From: Thiocapsa sp.
Lineage (GTDB): Bacteria; Pseudomonadota; Gammaproteobacteria; Chromatiales; Chromatiaceae
Length of the DNA: 64,000 bases
Direction: 5' to 3'
Assembly (NCBI RefSeq): GCF_018399035.1
Contig: NZ_CP073760.1
Span: 4,402,501-4,466,500, forward strand
The notes under the pieces were generated by a model. That model had not been told where the DNA came from. It searched no databases and was given only the letters and a program-made list of their open reading frames with translations. The translations under genes and the position numbers were made by a program. Each line of letters begins with the position of its first letter. The stretch's first letter is position 1. Positions 1 through 9,767 of the stretch are shown piece after piece.

Positions 1-1513
<1,513 letters not shown>

Positions 1514-1611
1514 TATAACACCCAAGCGCGTTGCGCCGGGTGCCGACACCTCGCACAGCAACGATCTCACCGAACAGGACGCGTCCCCGAGCGGGGCGCG
1601 ACCGCCCGTTT

Positions 1612-1728
1612 TCCTGGCGGCCATAGAACACTGGAACCACCTGATCCCATTCCGAACTCAGACGTGAAACGGTGTCTCGCCGATGATAGTGTGGGGCCTC
1701 CCCATGCGAACGTAGGTCACCGCCAGGG
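1612..1728 (+). rRNA. rrf: 5S ribosomal RNA
   Basis: About 117 nt begin with CCTGGCGGCCATAG and end with the complementary ACCGCCAGG, forming the closing helix I of 5S rRNA. Between them are the conserved CCCGAT-type loop, here CTGATCCCATTCCGAACTCAG, and the GCCGATGATAGTGTGGGG-like segment typical of gammaproteobacterial 5S. It lies about 100 bp after the 23S end and is followed at once by an intrinsic terminator, so it closes the rRNA operon. Confidence 0.96.
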
Positions 1729-1736
1729 CCTTATAC

Positions 1737-1769
1737 CCAAAACCCCCGCCTCAAAACGGGGGTTTTTTT
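1737..1769 (+). terminator. Rho-independent terminator of the rRNA operon
   Basis: AACCCCCG pairs with CGGGGGTT around an 8-base loop and is followed by a run of T. This is a textbook intrinsic terminator directly after the 5S gene. Confidence 0.93.
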
Positions 1770-1839
1770 ATGCCCGCGGAAAAGCGAGGCACTGCGTGCG
1801 CTCCGTGAGAGATTTCAGAAACCGGTAGATCCTTTACCC

Positions 1840-1923
1840 TAAACCGCGTCCCCGCTAAGGGCCGTGGATGCACCAAACGTCGACCTCACTCGAAAGTGAG
1901 CATCTCGCTCTGGACGCGGTTTA
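1840..1923. repeat. AAACCGCG palindromic element, B module (copy 1)
   Basis: An 84-bp element has inverted ends TAAACCGCGTCC and GGACGCGGTTTA. Its core contains a short hairpin, CTCACT-CGAA-AGTGAG. The same core recurs at 28977-29061 and 35288-35372. Different cores of the same length sit between the same ends at 6119-6202 and 61657-61742. The last three bases of this copy are the stop codon of the SEDS gene on the minus strand. It has the form of a REP/MITE-like element; its function is unknown. Confidence 0.85.
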
Positions 1924-3312
1924 GTTCCCCGGACTCCGACGCGCGCTCCGAACCTCATGCTTCGGAACCCCCTTCGCCTGCTTCGCAATCCGATTCTTCG
2001 GCGGCGCTGCCGGTTGACCGTCGGAGATGGCGAGGAGGATGCCTAAACCGATGAATCCAGTGATCAGGCTACTTCCGCCGTGACTGATGAAGGGCAAGGG
2101 TAGGCCGGTGAGAGGGATGAACTTGGTGACCCCGCCGATATTGAGGAAGGTCTGGGTTGCGAGGACGGTCATGAGTCCGAGACCGACCAACCGGCCATCG
2201 TTGTCGCGTGCTCGGGATGCGACCAGGAGGCCCCGGCCGAACAGGATCAGGAAAAAGACAATTAGGATCGCGCATCCCGCGAACCCCAATTCCTCGCCAA
2301 TCACCGAATAGATGAAATCCGATTGGGCGATCGGGGTGTATTGCGGGCTTCCGCGGCCGAATCCTTCTCCCCAGAGTCCCCCTGAGTACATTCCGGACAA
2401 TCCTTGCAGGATCTGCCAGCTCCCTCCCGTGGGATCGCGGAAAGGCTCCAGCCAAGCCGTCAATCGCCGCTCTCCGTGGGGCAGAACCTTCAAGACGACC
2501 CCGGCTACTGCGACCGCGCCGATCCCGCCGAAGAGCAGATAGCCCAAACGCCCCGTCCCGACGAAGAGCATCGTCAGCATGGCGATGCTCAGAATGATGA
2601 AGAGTCCGAGGTCGCGTTGGACGACCAAGAGGCCCGCGAGTACCAGCCAGAAACCGGCGAGCGGCAGCAAGGCCCGCCACGGCGGCAGCGGCAAACCCTT
2701 TCCCCAAGCGCCGAGGGATCTTGCGTTGCGCGCGACAAAGCCCGCCACGAACAGCACGATGGTCACCTTCAAGATCTCGCTCGGCGTGATTAGGCCGGCT
2801 GCATAGACGCCGCCACGAAAGCGTTGGCCAAACATCAACAAGACCGCCAAGAGCCCGAGCGAGAGCGCGGCCCAGACCCAAATCCAATGCCCCTGCGCGA
2901 GCGCTTGATAACGTCCGCGCATGAGGATGATGGCGGTTGCTCCCATCAGGACCAGCCCGATCGGAAAGAGGAGCAGATTGAGCGAGATCGTTCCCTCGGT
3001 GTCGAAGGATCCCATCCGATACTGGGCAAGCATCCCGAATCCGGACAGAAAGGCAACGGCGACGAGGATGAGTTGATCGCCCCTGAATCGTGCCGTCACC
3101 AGCATGAGATGCAGCGTCAGCAGCGAAAGGGCATAGAGCCCGAGCGGCAGGAGGTCGAGTCTGTCGATCACCCCGCCGCCGACGTGCGTCGAGCCCCAGA
3201 GCATCACGAATCCAAGCGCGATACAGACGACGCACCAGGCCAGGAGCGCGCGCTCGGGCGCGCGTAGATCCCAGGTGTCCGCGATGTCGATGGGTCCGTT
3301 TGCCCGACTCAT
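1921..3312 (-). CDS. SEDS-family peptidoglycan glycosyltransferase (FtsW/RodA-like)
   Basis: A 463-residue multi-span membrane protein of the SEDS family, which polymerises lipid II into glycan strands together with a class B PBP. Hydrophobic helices run from about residue 22 to 440. The C-terminal part carries the family pattern ending in PLPFISHGGSSLITGFIGLG. The gene overlaps the upstream penicillin-binding protein gene by ATGA (3309-3312), which implies translational coupling and a dedicated SEDS-PBP pair. Its TAA stop lies inside the end of a palindromic repeat (1840-1923). It is not the standard mrdB neighbourhood, so it is probably an extra RodA/FtsW paralogue. Whether it works in elongation, division or another process cannot be read from sequence. 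Confidence 0.92.
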   Translation of the reverse strand: MSRANGPIDIADTWDLRAPERALLAWCVVCIALGFVMLWGSTHVGGGVIDRLDLLPLGLYALSLLTLHLMLVTARFRGDQLILVAVAFLSGFGMLAQYRMGSFDTEGTISLNLLLFPIGLVLMGATAIILMRGRYQALAQGHWIWVWAALSLGLLAVLLMFGQRFRGGVYAAGLITPSEILKVTIVLFVAGFVARNARSLGAWGKGLPLPPWRALLPLAGFWLVLAGLLVVQRDLGLFIILSIAMLTMLFVGTGRLGYLLFGGIGAVAVAGVVLKVLPHGERRLTAWLEPFRDPTGGSWQILQGLSGMYSGGLWGEGFGRGSPQYTPIAQSDFIYSVIGEELGFAGCAILIVFFLILFGRGLLVASRARDNDGRLVGLGLMTVLATQTFLNIGGVTKFIPLTGLPLPFISHGGSSLITGFIGLGILLAISDGQPAAPPKNRIAKQAKGVPKHEVRSARRSPGN

Positions 3313-4889
3313 TCGATCAACCCCAGATCGACCGCCCGCAACAGAAGATCCCGCGCGATCGGCGCAGCGGTTGCGGACCCGTAGCCGCCATGCTCGACCA
3401 ACACCGCCACCGCAAGCTGAGGCCGATCGGCGGGTGCAAAGCCGACAAACCAGCTATGCGACGCGCCGTGCGGGTTCTCGGCGGTTCCGGTTTTTCCCGC
3501 GATCGCGAGTCGAGGGGTGTCGATCCCGCGGCCGGTCCCGCTGATCACGACCTGCCGAAGCATGGCCGATAGGCGTTCGGCGACCGATGTGCTCATGAAA
3601 TAGGCCAAGGGTGCGGGTGCGTCCGTCTCGATCAATCGCGGTCTGACGGCGAGGCCCCGGTTGCCGACGGCGGACGCAATGAGCGCCATGTGTGCCGGTG
3701 TCACAAGAGCGGCTCCCTGACCGATCGACATCTGGGCGAGTCCATACTGGTCCGAGGGATCGAGTCGCCGGATCTCGCCCGTGCGCATCGACCAGGCTCC
3801 GTAGGGCGTCTCGTGCAGGACAATCCGGCGATTGAGCTGCATCCGCTCGGTCATGGCGAAAAAGGCGTCGTGCCCGTAGCGCACGCCGAGCTGAGCGAAA
3901 AAGACGTTCGAGGATCGGGCGAACGCCGTGCCCAGATCGAGGCGTCCGTATCCCGCCCAAGCCGAACCGCTATTCCTGGCCGTATAGTATTCATGGTCTC
4001 GGATCTTTCGATAGCGCGGTGAGGTCGTGAAGCCGTCCGCAGGACACTCGAGCGTCCCGGAAAAACCCTTCTCCAAGGCTAAGGCGGCAAGCAGGATCTT
4101 GAAGCTCGACCCCGGTGGATAGAGACCCTGAGTGGCGCGGTTCAACAAGGCCGCGCCCGGACCCGAATCCTGGAAGAGCGCCGGCGTGATCCGGTTCGGA
4201 TCGTAGGAGGGGGCGCTCACGAGCGTGCGGATTGCCCCGTCGTCGGGTCGCAACAGCACGATCGCCCCCTGCTTTCCCTCGAGGAGACCGAAGGCCATCC
4301 GCTGGAGCTCGGCATCGAGCGTGAGTGTCAGGTCTTGGCCGCGGGGGCGCTTGTCCTGCGTCACGAGCTGGCGACCGAGCTTCCCCCAATCGCCGAGCCC
4401 GTCCGGTGCACCGCCGTTGAGTCGCACGTTCGCCACCGACTCCATCCCTGAAGCCCCGAACCAGGGGTCGCTATAGCCCACCACATGCGCGAAGGCAGGT
4501 CCGTCGGGATAGCGGCGATAGACCTGCCCGAGGATCTCCTCGCTGTAGGCGAGCACCTCGCCGCGATGATCCAGGATCCGCCCGCGCTGGATCCGATGTG
4601 CCGGGTTCAGCTCGCGCCTGTCGTGCAGCTGCATAAAGGCGATGAAATGCGGGCGAGAGGCGCCGATCAACTGCCATGTCGCTTGATAGACCAGGATCCC
4701 GGTGAACAGGAGGATCAAGAGAACGATCGGAACCCGCGCGGACCATTTGGCGCGCGGCAGATGTCGTAGCTCGGTGCCCCAGCGGGCGTCGAACATCGAC
4801 CGGAGCAGATAGGCGGCAGCAAAAAAGAAGCCGACATGCAGCGCCACGCGAATCAGCGACCAGAGCTCCGGATCCAGGTGTGTCGTCAT
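3309..4889 (-). CDS. Class B penicillin-binding protein (transpeptidase)
   Basis: A 526-residue D,D-transpeptidase that cross-links peptidoglycan in the periplasm. There is an N-terminal membrane anchor (about residues 50-70), then a short dimerisation domain (IQRGRILDHRGEVLA). The transpeptidase domain has all three active-site motifs: SSFK (nucleophile serine near residue 260), SSN (in ARSSNVFFA) and KTG (in IAGKTGTAEN, near 465). At 526 residues it is shorter than E. coli PBP2 or PBP3 (about 590-630) and resembles PbpA-type proteins paired with RodA in other phyla. It lies 36 bp downstream of menC and overlaps the SEDS gene by four bases. An ATG at 4889 fits the start of the N-terminal segment. 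Confidence 0.93.
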   Translation of the reverse strand: MTTHLDPELWSLIRVALHVGFFFAAAYLLRSMFDARWGTELRHLPRAKWSARVPIVLLILLFTGILVYQATWQLIGASRPHFIAFMQLHDRRELNPAHRIQRGRILDHRGEVLAYSEEILGQVYRRYPDGPAFAHVVGYSDPWFGASGMESVANVRLNGGAPDGLGDWGKLGRQLVTQDKRPRGQDLTLTLDAELQRMAFGLLEGKQGAIVLLRPDDGAIRTLVSAPSYDPNRITPALFQDSGPGAALLNRATQGLYPPGSSFKILLAALALEKGFSGTLECPADGFTTSPRYRKIRDHEYYTARNSGSAWAGYGRLDLGTAFARSSNVFFAQLGVRYGHDAFFAMTERMQLNRRIVLHETPYGAWSMRTGEIRRLDPSDQYGLAQMSIGQGAALVTPAHMALIASAVGNRGLAVRPRLIETDAPAPLAYFMSTSVAERLSAMLRQVVISGTGRGIDTPRLAIAGKTGTAENPHGASHSWFVGFAPADRPQLAVAVLVEHGGYGSATAAPIARDLLLRAVDLGLIE

Positions 4890-4925
4890 GCGGGCACGTC
4901 GATCGAAACCTCCGCCACCTCGGTC

Positions 4926-6008
4926 TTACTCCGGGCTCGTGTTCCACTCGGGATGCGGTCTGAATCCCGAGCCCGGTCGTTCGCAGAGCGACAGGCTCCC
5001 GCCGTGCAAGCGGGGCGGGACCCCGAGGTCCTCGGCCAGCCACTCCGCGGTGGCGAGTCCGTGCGGGAGCTTGCTGCCGGTGGCTGCGGCCAGCTGAGCG
5101 GTCGGCCAGAGTCCGGCGGCGCTCTCGACGACACCGGTGACCACCACATCGATGCCGGCCGTAGCGGCACGTCGGGATAGGTCGAGTGCGGATCGCAGCC
5201 CGCCCACGACAGCCGGCTTGATGACGATGCGCCTCACGCCTAGTTCTCCGATGTCCATATCTGCGGGCAAAGCGGCCAGGCTCTCGTCGAGCGCGAGCGG
5301 AAAGAGCGCTCGTTCCTGAAGCGCACGCAGCCGGCTCGGGTCAGGGATGCTCAGCGGCTCTTCCAGAGATTCGATCGGTAGCTCCGAGAGCTGATCGAGT
5401 ATGCGGCAAGCCAGGTCATAGCCCCAAGCCCCGTTGGCATCGAGCCGAAGGCGCATGTCGCTCGGCAGGAGCTGCGCGAGCGACCTCAGGCGGGCAATCT
5501 CCGAAGCCGGCTTGTCGACACCCACCTTGATCTTCACCACACTGAAACCCGCCTCGACGGCCGGTTGAAGATCAGCCGCCGTCAGGGTCGCGAGTGTCCC
5601 GAGGATCCCGTTGACCGGAACAGCATCCGATGCATCGCTGGCCAACAGCCTTCGCAAGGGAACGCCTTCCGCTTGGCTCAGGAGGTCGAGCAGGGCGCAC
5701 TCGAGCGCGCAGCGCGCGGCCGGCGTCGCGGCGAATCCATCGTCCAGCATCTGCAGGAGCTCGCCCACCGATCTGCCTGGCGCGCAGGCACAAGCATTCA
5801 ACAACGCGGACTCGGCCGCCCCGTGATCCTCGGTTCCCGCCACAGGTATCGGCGCACAATCTCCGAAACCGACCGCCCCATTCGTCTCGGCACACACCAG
5901 CCAGCCGCGTCGTCGTTGAAATCTACCCCGCGCACTGTGCCAGTCGCGACGCAGCGGCAAGTCATACGGACGGATCCGGAGTCGATCGATCCGGAGTTGA
6001 TCCATCAT
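4926..6008 (-). CDS. menC: o-succinylbenzoate synthase
   Basis: Enolase-superfamily enzyme of menaquinone synthesis that dehydrates SHCHC to o-succinylbenzoate. The 360 residues show the expected barrel motifs: KIKVG (acid/base lysines), LRLDANGAW (metal Asp), ESLEEPL (metal Glu), LALDES (metal Asp) and IVIKPAVVGG (second catalytic Lys). Its presence beside menA, menB, menD and menF supports the assignment over other muconate-cycloisomerase-like enzymes. The start is ATG at 6008 or the adjacent ATG at 6005. The upstream repeat begins at 6011, so the ribosome-binding region lies inside the repeat. The repeat separates menC from menA; downstream it probably shares a transcript with the PBP and SEDS genes. 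Confidence 0.93.
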   Translation of the reverse strand: MMDQLRIDRLRIRPYDLPLRRDWHSARGRFQRRRGWLVCAETNGAVGFGDCAPIPVAGTEDHGAAESALLNACACAPGRSVGELLQMLDDGFAATPAARCALECALLDLLSQAEGVPLRRLLASDASDAVPVNGILGTLATLTAADLQPAVEAGFSVVKIKVGVDKPASEIARLRSLAQLLPSDMRLRLDANGAWGYDLACRILDQLSELPIESLEEPLSIPDPSRLRALQERALFPLALDESLAALPADMDIGELGVRRIVIKPAVVGGLRSALDLSRRAATAGIDVVVTGVVESAAGLWPTAQLAAATGSKLPHGLATAEWLAEDLGVPPRLHGGSLSLCERPGSGFRPHPEWNTSPE

Positions 6009-6010
6009 CC

Positions 6011-6202
6011 TAAACCGCGCCCTGTGCGGTATGCGATGTTTTTGGATGGGGTCGGCCCCGGCGGTTTTGACGAACGCTGGAGTCGGCGCGGTTTAAAGTA
6101 TTAAAAAACATTAAATTTTAAACCGCGTCTCACCGAGACCGAGGACATCTCCGAAGCTAAACGCAAAATGAAAATGACGCATGTCGCTCAGGACGCGGTT
6201 TA
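6011..6202. repeat. AAACCGCG composite repeat (A + AT-rich spacer + B), copy 2
   Basis: Module A (6011-6095, 85 bp) starts TAAACCGCGCC and ends GGCGCGGTTTA. An AT-rich spacer (6096-6118, AAGTATTAAAAAACATTAAA) follows. Module B (6119-6202, 84 bp) has ends TAAACCGCGTC and GGACGCGGTTTA. Module A is nearly identical to those at 28869 and 35181. The B core here differs from the common core although length and ends are kept. The B end supplies the menA stop codon, and the A end abuts the menC start. Confidence 0.88.
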
Positions 6203-7090
6203 GATCCGGCTCAGACCGAATCCGAGGAGCAGCAGCACCGTCACGGCCGCCTGGAAGAGCCCCGTTTGTCCCAGAAGTGGATTGATCTGCTTGCCGGTGG
6301 CGCCGCGAACGAGCTTGAGGGTCAGAAGACCGCCGAGCGGGACGGCGACCAGTAGCGGCCATGCGATGGTCGGGCCGAAGCTGAAGAACAGGATCGCAAT
6401 CGATGCCAGCAGCAGCAGGCCATATAAAACACGCGCCTTCGGTCGGCCCAGATGGTGGCACAGGGTACGCCGTCCTGCGATGCGATCGGTCTCCAGATCC
6501 CGGTAGTTGTTCAGCAGCAAAACAGCGGCGGCCGGCAGACCCAGGCCAATGCCGACCGCGAATACCGGCCAGTCGAAGGTCAAGGTTTGGAGGTAATAGG
6601 TCCCGCCCACGGCGGCGAGCCCGAAGAACAGCAGCACATAGAGCTCGCCGAACGGGCCGTAGGCGATCGGACGCGGGCCGCCGGTGTAGGCGTAGCCCGC
6701 GACCAGGGAGGCGATCCCGATCGCGAGGATCGGCCACCCGCCGCGCACCACCAAGGCCAGCCCGATGACGAAGGCGAGTCCGAACGCCAGGTGTGCAGCC
6801 CGCTTGACCTGCTCGACGCTGAACCAGCCCTGGGCCGTCGCGCGTGGCGGGCCCAGACGATCGGCCGTGTCCGTGCCTCGCTCGAAATCCGAGGCATCGT
6901 TGTGCAGATTGGTACCGATCTGGATCGACACCGCCGCGATCAGGGTGAGCAGGGCCGTGACGGCGGCAAGCTCTCCGGTCTGAAAGACGGCCAGCCCGAT
7001 CCCGGCCGCGACCGGGGCCACGGCCAGGACCAATGTCTTGGGGCGCGCCGCCGCGATCCAGAGCGCGAGATTCGATCCGGAGCCCGACAC
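6200..7090 (-). CDS. menA: 1,4-dihydroxy-2-naphthoate polyprenyltransferase
   Basis: UbiA-family membrane prenyltransferase that attaches the isoprenoid tail to DHNA, giving demethylmenaquinone. About eight hydrophobic helices are visible. The Asp-rich substrate motifs are NLHNDASDFERGTD (first) and NNYRDLETDRIAGRRT (second), the classic UbiA pair. A GTG at 7090, one base after the menB stop, gives 296 residues, close to the usual MenA length. An ATG at 7147 would overlap menB by 56 bp and add 19 residues without family character, so I prefer GTG. The stop TAA is contributed by the end of a palindromic repeat. Confidence 0.9.
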   Translation of the reverse strand: MSGSGSNLALWIAAARPKTLVLAVAPVAAGIGLAVFQTGELAAVTALLTLIAAVSIQIGTNLHNDASDFERGTDTADRLGPPRATAQGWFSVEQVKRAAHLAFGLAFVIGLALVVRGGWPILAIGIASLVAGYAYTGGPRPIAYGPFGELYVLLFFGLAAVGGTYYLQTLTFDWPVFAVGIGLGLPAAAVLLLNNYRDLETDRIAGRRTLCHHLGRPKARVLYGLLLLASIAILFFSFGPTIAWPLLVAVPLGGLLTLKLVRGATGKQINPLLGQTGLFQAAVTVLLLLGFGLSRI

Positions 7091-7091
7091 G

Positions 7092-7967
7092 TCAAGGACG
7101 CCGCGGGAACTTGCCGAAATCGGGCTCGCGTTTTTCGAGGAAGGCATCGCGTCCTTCTTGTCCCTCCGCGGTCGTGTAGAAGAGCGCGGTGGCATTCCCC
7201 GCCAGCTCCTGGATACCGGCGAGTCCGTCCGTCTCGGCGTTGAAGGATGCCTTGAGCACACGCAGCGCGGTCGGCGACAGCCGGTTCATCTGCCGGCACC
7301 AATCGAGCGTGACGGACTCGAGCTCGCGCAGCGGGACCACGGTGTTGACGAGCCCCATCGCGAGCGCCTCCTGCGCATCGTATTGACGGCACAGGAACCA
7401 GATCTCCTTGGCCTTCTTCAGTCCGACGGTGCGGGCCATGAGTCCGGCCCCGAAACCGCCGTCGAAGCTGCCGACCCGCGGTCCGGTCTGGCCGAAGCGG
7501 GCATTGTCCGCGGCAATCGTCAGGTCGCAGATCAGGTGCAGCACATGCCCGCCGCCGATCGCGTAGCCCGCGACCATGGCCACGACCGGCTTCGGGAGGG
7601 TGCGGATCTGACGCTGCAGCTCGAGCACGTTCAGGTGCTCGATCCCGGCCTCGTCGCGGTACCCCTCGTCGCCCCGGATGCGTTGATCGCCGCCCGAGCA
7701 GAAGGCCAAGTCGCCCGCGCCGGTGAGGATGATGACGCCGACACGCGGGTCGAGATGTGCGCGACGGAAGGCGTCGATCAGCTCGCGCACCGTCTGCGGC
7801 CGAAAGGCGTTGCGCACCTCGGGCCGATTGATGGTGATCTTGGCGATCTGCTCCGCCCGTTGGTAGAGGATGTCTTGATAGAGGTCGCCGGGGGGCGCCT
7901 CCCACACGACGGGGCTCGGTCCCTCGATTTCGGTTTGACCGGCCTGCTGACTGAACGCTGACGACAC
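7092..7967 (-). CDS. menB: 1,4-dihydroxy-2-naphthoyl-CoA synthase
   Basis: Crotonase-fold enzyme that closes the naphthoquinol ring from o-succinylbenzoyl-CoA. The 291 residues contain ITINRPEVRNAF (substrate loop), LAFCSGGDQ (oxyanion-hole region), GGGHVLHLICDLTIAADNARFGQTGPRVGSFDGG and the C-terminal YTTAEGQEGRDAFLEKREPDF typical of MenB. The length equals the family norm. It sits between menD (9 bp apart) and menA in one minus-strand operon. Confidence 0.95.
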   Translation of the reverse strand: MSSAFSQQAGQTEIEGPSPVVWEAPPGDLYQDILYQRAEQIAKITINRPEVRNAFRPQTVRELIDAFRRAHLDPRVGVIILTGAGDLAFCSGGDQRIRGDEGYRDEAGIEHLNVLELQRQIRTLPKPVVAMVAGYAIGGGHVLHLICDLTIAADNARFGQTGPRVGSFDGGFGAGLMARTVGLKKAKEIWFLCRQYDAQEALAMGLVNTVVPLRELESVTLDWCRQMNRLSPTALRVLKASFNAETDGLAGIQELAGNATALFYTTAEGQEGRDAFLEKREPDFGKFPRRP

Positions 7968-7976
7968 CTTGGAACC

Positions 7977-9767
7977 TCATTCACTCTCGATGATGGATTG
8001 CTCGCGAACGCCGTTCCAGAACGCGCGGTGCGCGCGCAGGCTCAGCTCCGCATCCAGACGGACCTCGATGAGTCCGGCCGGCTCTCCGCGCATGCCGGCG
8101 TCGATCGCCTCGGCCCGGGCTTGCGCGAAGCCCGAGGCGTCGTCGACCGACCGATGCGCGAGCCCGAAGGCCCGCGCGAGGGCATCCGGAAGCACGCGCT
8201 GCGGCGTTCGCCAAAGCGGCTCGAACCCCGCCAGTCCGCACTGCGGCAGAGCGTCGAAGATACGGCCGCCGCCATTATTCAAGACAATGCACGGGCGGTC
8301 GAGTCTCTCCATCAGCAATAGGCCGCTGAGGTCGTGGATGAAGGACAGATCGCCCAAGAGTCCGGTGACGCCTTGTGTCGGCTCCGCCCGGCCTGCGTTC
8401 AGCCCGGCCAGTGTCGAGCTCTGTCCGTCGATCCCGCTCGCACCGCGATGGCCGAAGACCCGCAGCGACTTTTCCGACTGCCCCGACCAGGTGTCGAGCT
8501 GACGGATCGGCAGCGAGTTGGCGCAGAAGAGACCGTCCCCGGCGGGGAGGCATTCCAGCAGATGGGCGATGAGATGGCCCTCGCACCAAGGCGACTGCTC
8601 CAGGAAGGCGCGGGCGAGCCGGTCGAGCGTCTGCTCCGCGGTGGCCCAGCGCTCGATCCAGAGCCCGTGCGCGTTGCGGTCGATACGTGTCGTCAACAAC
8701 TTGTGAAGCGCGATCGGACCGGCGGTGATCCGGGCAACGACGTCATGGGTCGGATCCGTCCAGCGCTCGGCCGGCTCGACCAAGATCGCCGGGACGCCCG
8801 CGAGCCAGCCGGACAGCATCTTGGAGACGGGTGTCCCGCCGAACCGGATGACCCAGTCCGGTCTCAGCGTCGCTGCAGCCGCGGGGTTGCGCAGGAGGCT
8901 GTCGTACCGTGTGATCCGCGCGGCCGGCGCCGTTCGAAAGCGAAGGCCGGACAGCGGGTCGGCCAAGACCGGGGCGTCGAGCCGCTCGGCACAGGCGAAG
9001 ATGGCCTCGGCCGATGCGTCGGATGGCCTCATCGGACCGCAGCAGATGACCCCGCGCCCGCCGAGGAGTTTGGTGAGCTCTCGCGGCCAGTGCGGTGTGT
9101 CGAAGGAATGGACCTGATCCATCGCCGACGCAACAGCCTCGGGTTCATCATGCGGGCCGCTCTCGGGCCCTCCTAAGGGTCCGAGTGGCTCGGCCGTGCA
9201 GGACGGTCCCGGCACGAGCGGCTCGCGAAACGGGAGATTCAGATGCACCGGACCGGGCCGCGGACCCCGGCTCACGAGCGCGGCACGAAGGCCGAGTGCC
9301 CGTATCGCCTTGAGCGCGGCCGGACCCTCTTCGGCCGGCCCGGGATCATGATACTCGCGCGTGAAGCCGCCGAAGAGACGCGTCTGATCGATCGTCTGGT
9401 TCGCACCCCAGCCGCGCAGCTCGGGTGGGCGATCCGCCGAGAGCAGGATCAGCGGAACACCGGACTCGGATGCCTCGATGACGGCAGGAAACCAATGGGC
9501 AAGGGCGCTGCCCGAGGTGCACAGGAGCGCAACCGGCCGCGCCGACGTCTGCGCCAGTCCCAATGCGAAGAAGGCGGCGCTGCGCTCGTCGAGGACGGGG
9601 GTGAGCTCGACGAGGGGCTGTCGTTGGGCCGCCATCACCAGCGGCGTCGAGCGCGAGCCGGGCGAGAGCACGACCCGACGCACACCGCCGCGCACCAGGC
9701 CATCGAAGAGCGCCAGCGCCCAGCGTAGATTTCGACAACCCTGATCGGGCGTCTCGGTGTGGCTCAT
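7977..9767 (-). CDS. menD: SEPHCHC synthase (thiamine-diphosphate enzyme)
   Basis: Condenses isochorismate with 2-oxoglutarate in menaquinone synthesis. The protein is 596 residues from ATG 9767; the open frame continues upstream, but homology starts here, with VLSPGSRSTPLVMAA and LDERSAAFFALGLA. The ThDP/Mg segment GDLSFIHDLSGLLL...IVLNNGGGRIFDALP lies near the C terminus. The ATG overlaps the menF stop by four bases (9764-9767), so menF and menD are coupled. MenB follows 9 bp downstream. Confidence 0.95.
   Translation of the reverse strand: MSHTETPDQGCRNLRWALALFDGLVRGGVRRVVLSPGSRSTPLVMAAQRQPLVELTPVLDERSAAFFALGLAQTSARPVALLCTSGSALAHWFPAVIEASESGVPLILLSADRPPELRGWGANQTIDQTRLFGGFTREYHDPGPAEEGPAALKAIRALGLRAALVSRGPRPGPVHLNLPFREPLVPGPSCTAEPLGPLGGPESGPHDEPEAVASAMDQVHSFDTPHWPRELTKLLGGRGVICCGPMRPSDASAEAIFACAERLDAPVLADPLSGLRFRTAPAARITRYDSLLRNPAAAATLRPDWVIRFGGTPVSKMLSGWLAGVPAILVEPAERWTDPTHDVVARITAGPIALHKLLTTRIDRNAHGLWIERWATAEQTLDRLARAFLEQSPWCEGHLIAHLLECLPAGDGLFCANSLPIRQLDTWSGQSEKSLRVFGHRGASGIDGQSSTLAGLNAGRAEPTQGVTGLLGDLSFIHDLSGLLLMERLDRPCIVLNNGGGRIFDALPQCGLAGFEPLWRTPQRVLPDALARAFGLAHRSVDDASGFAQARAEAIDAGMRGEPAGLIEVRLDAELSLRAHRAFWNGVREQSIIESE

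Noticed and set aside
2069..3267. Long frames opposite and beside the SEDS gene
   Set aside because: GC-rich shadow frames with arginine/proline-rich composition and no family motifs; the SEDS frame has clear membrane helices and conserved motifs.
5565..6104. Frame ending in KPRPVRYAMFLDG, also found in another frame at 34969-35274
   Set aside because: The shared peptide is translated repeat module A, not a conserved protein.
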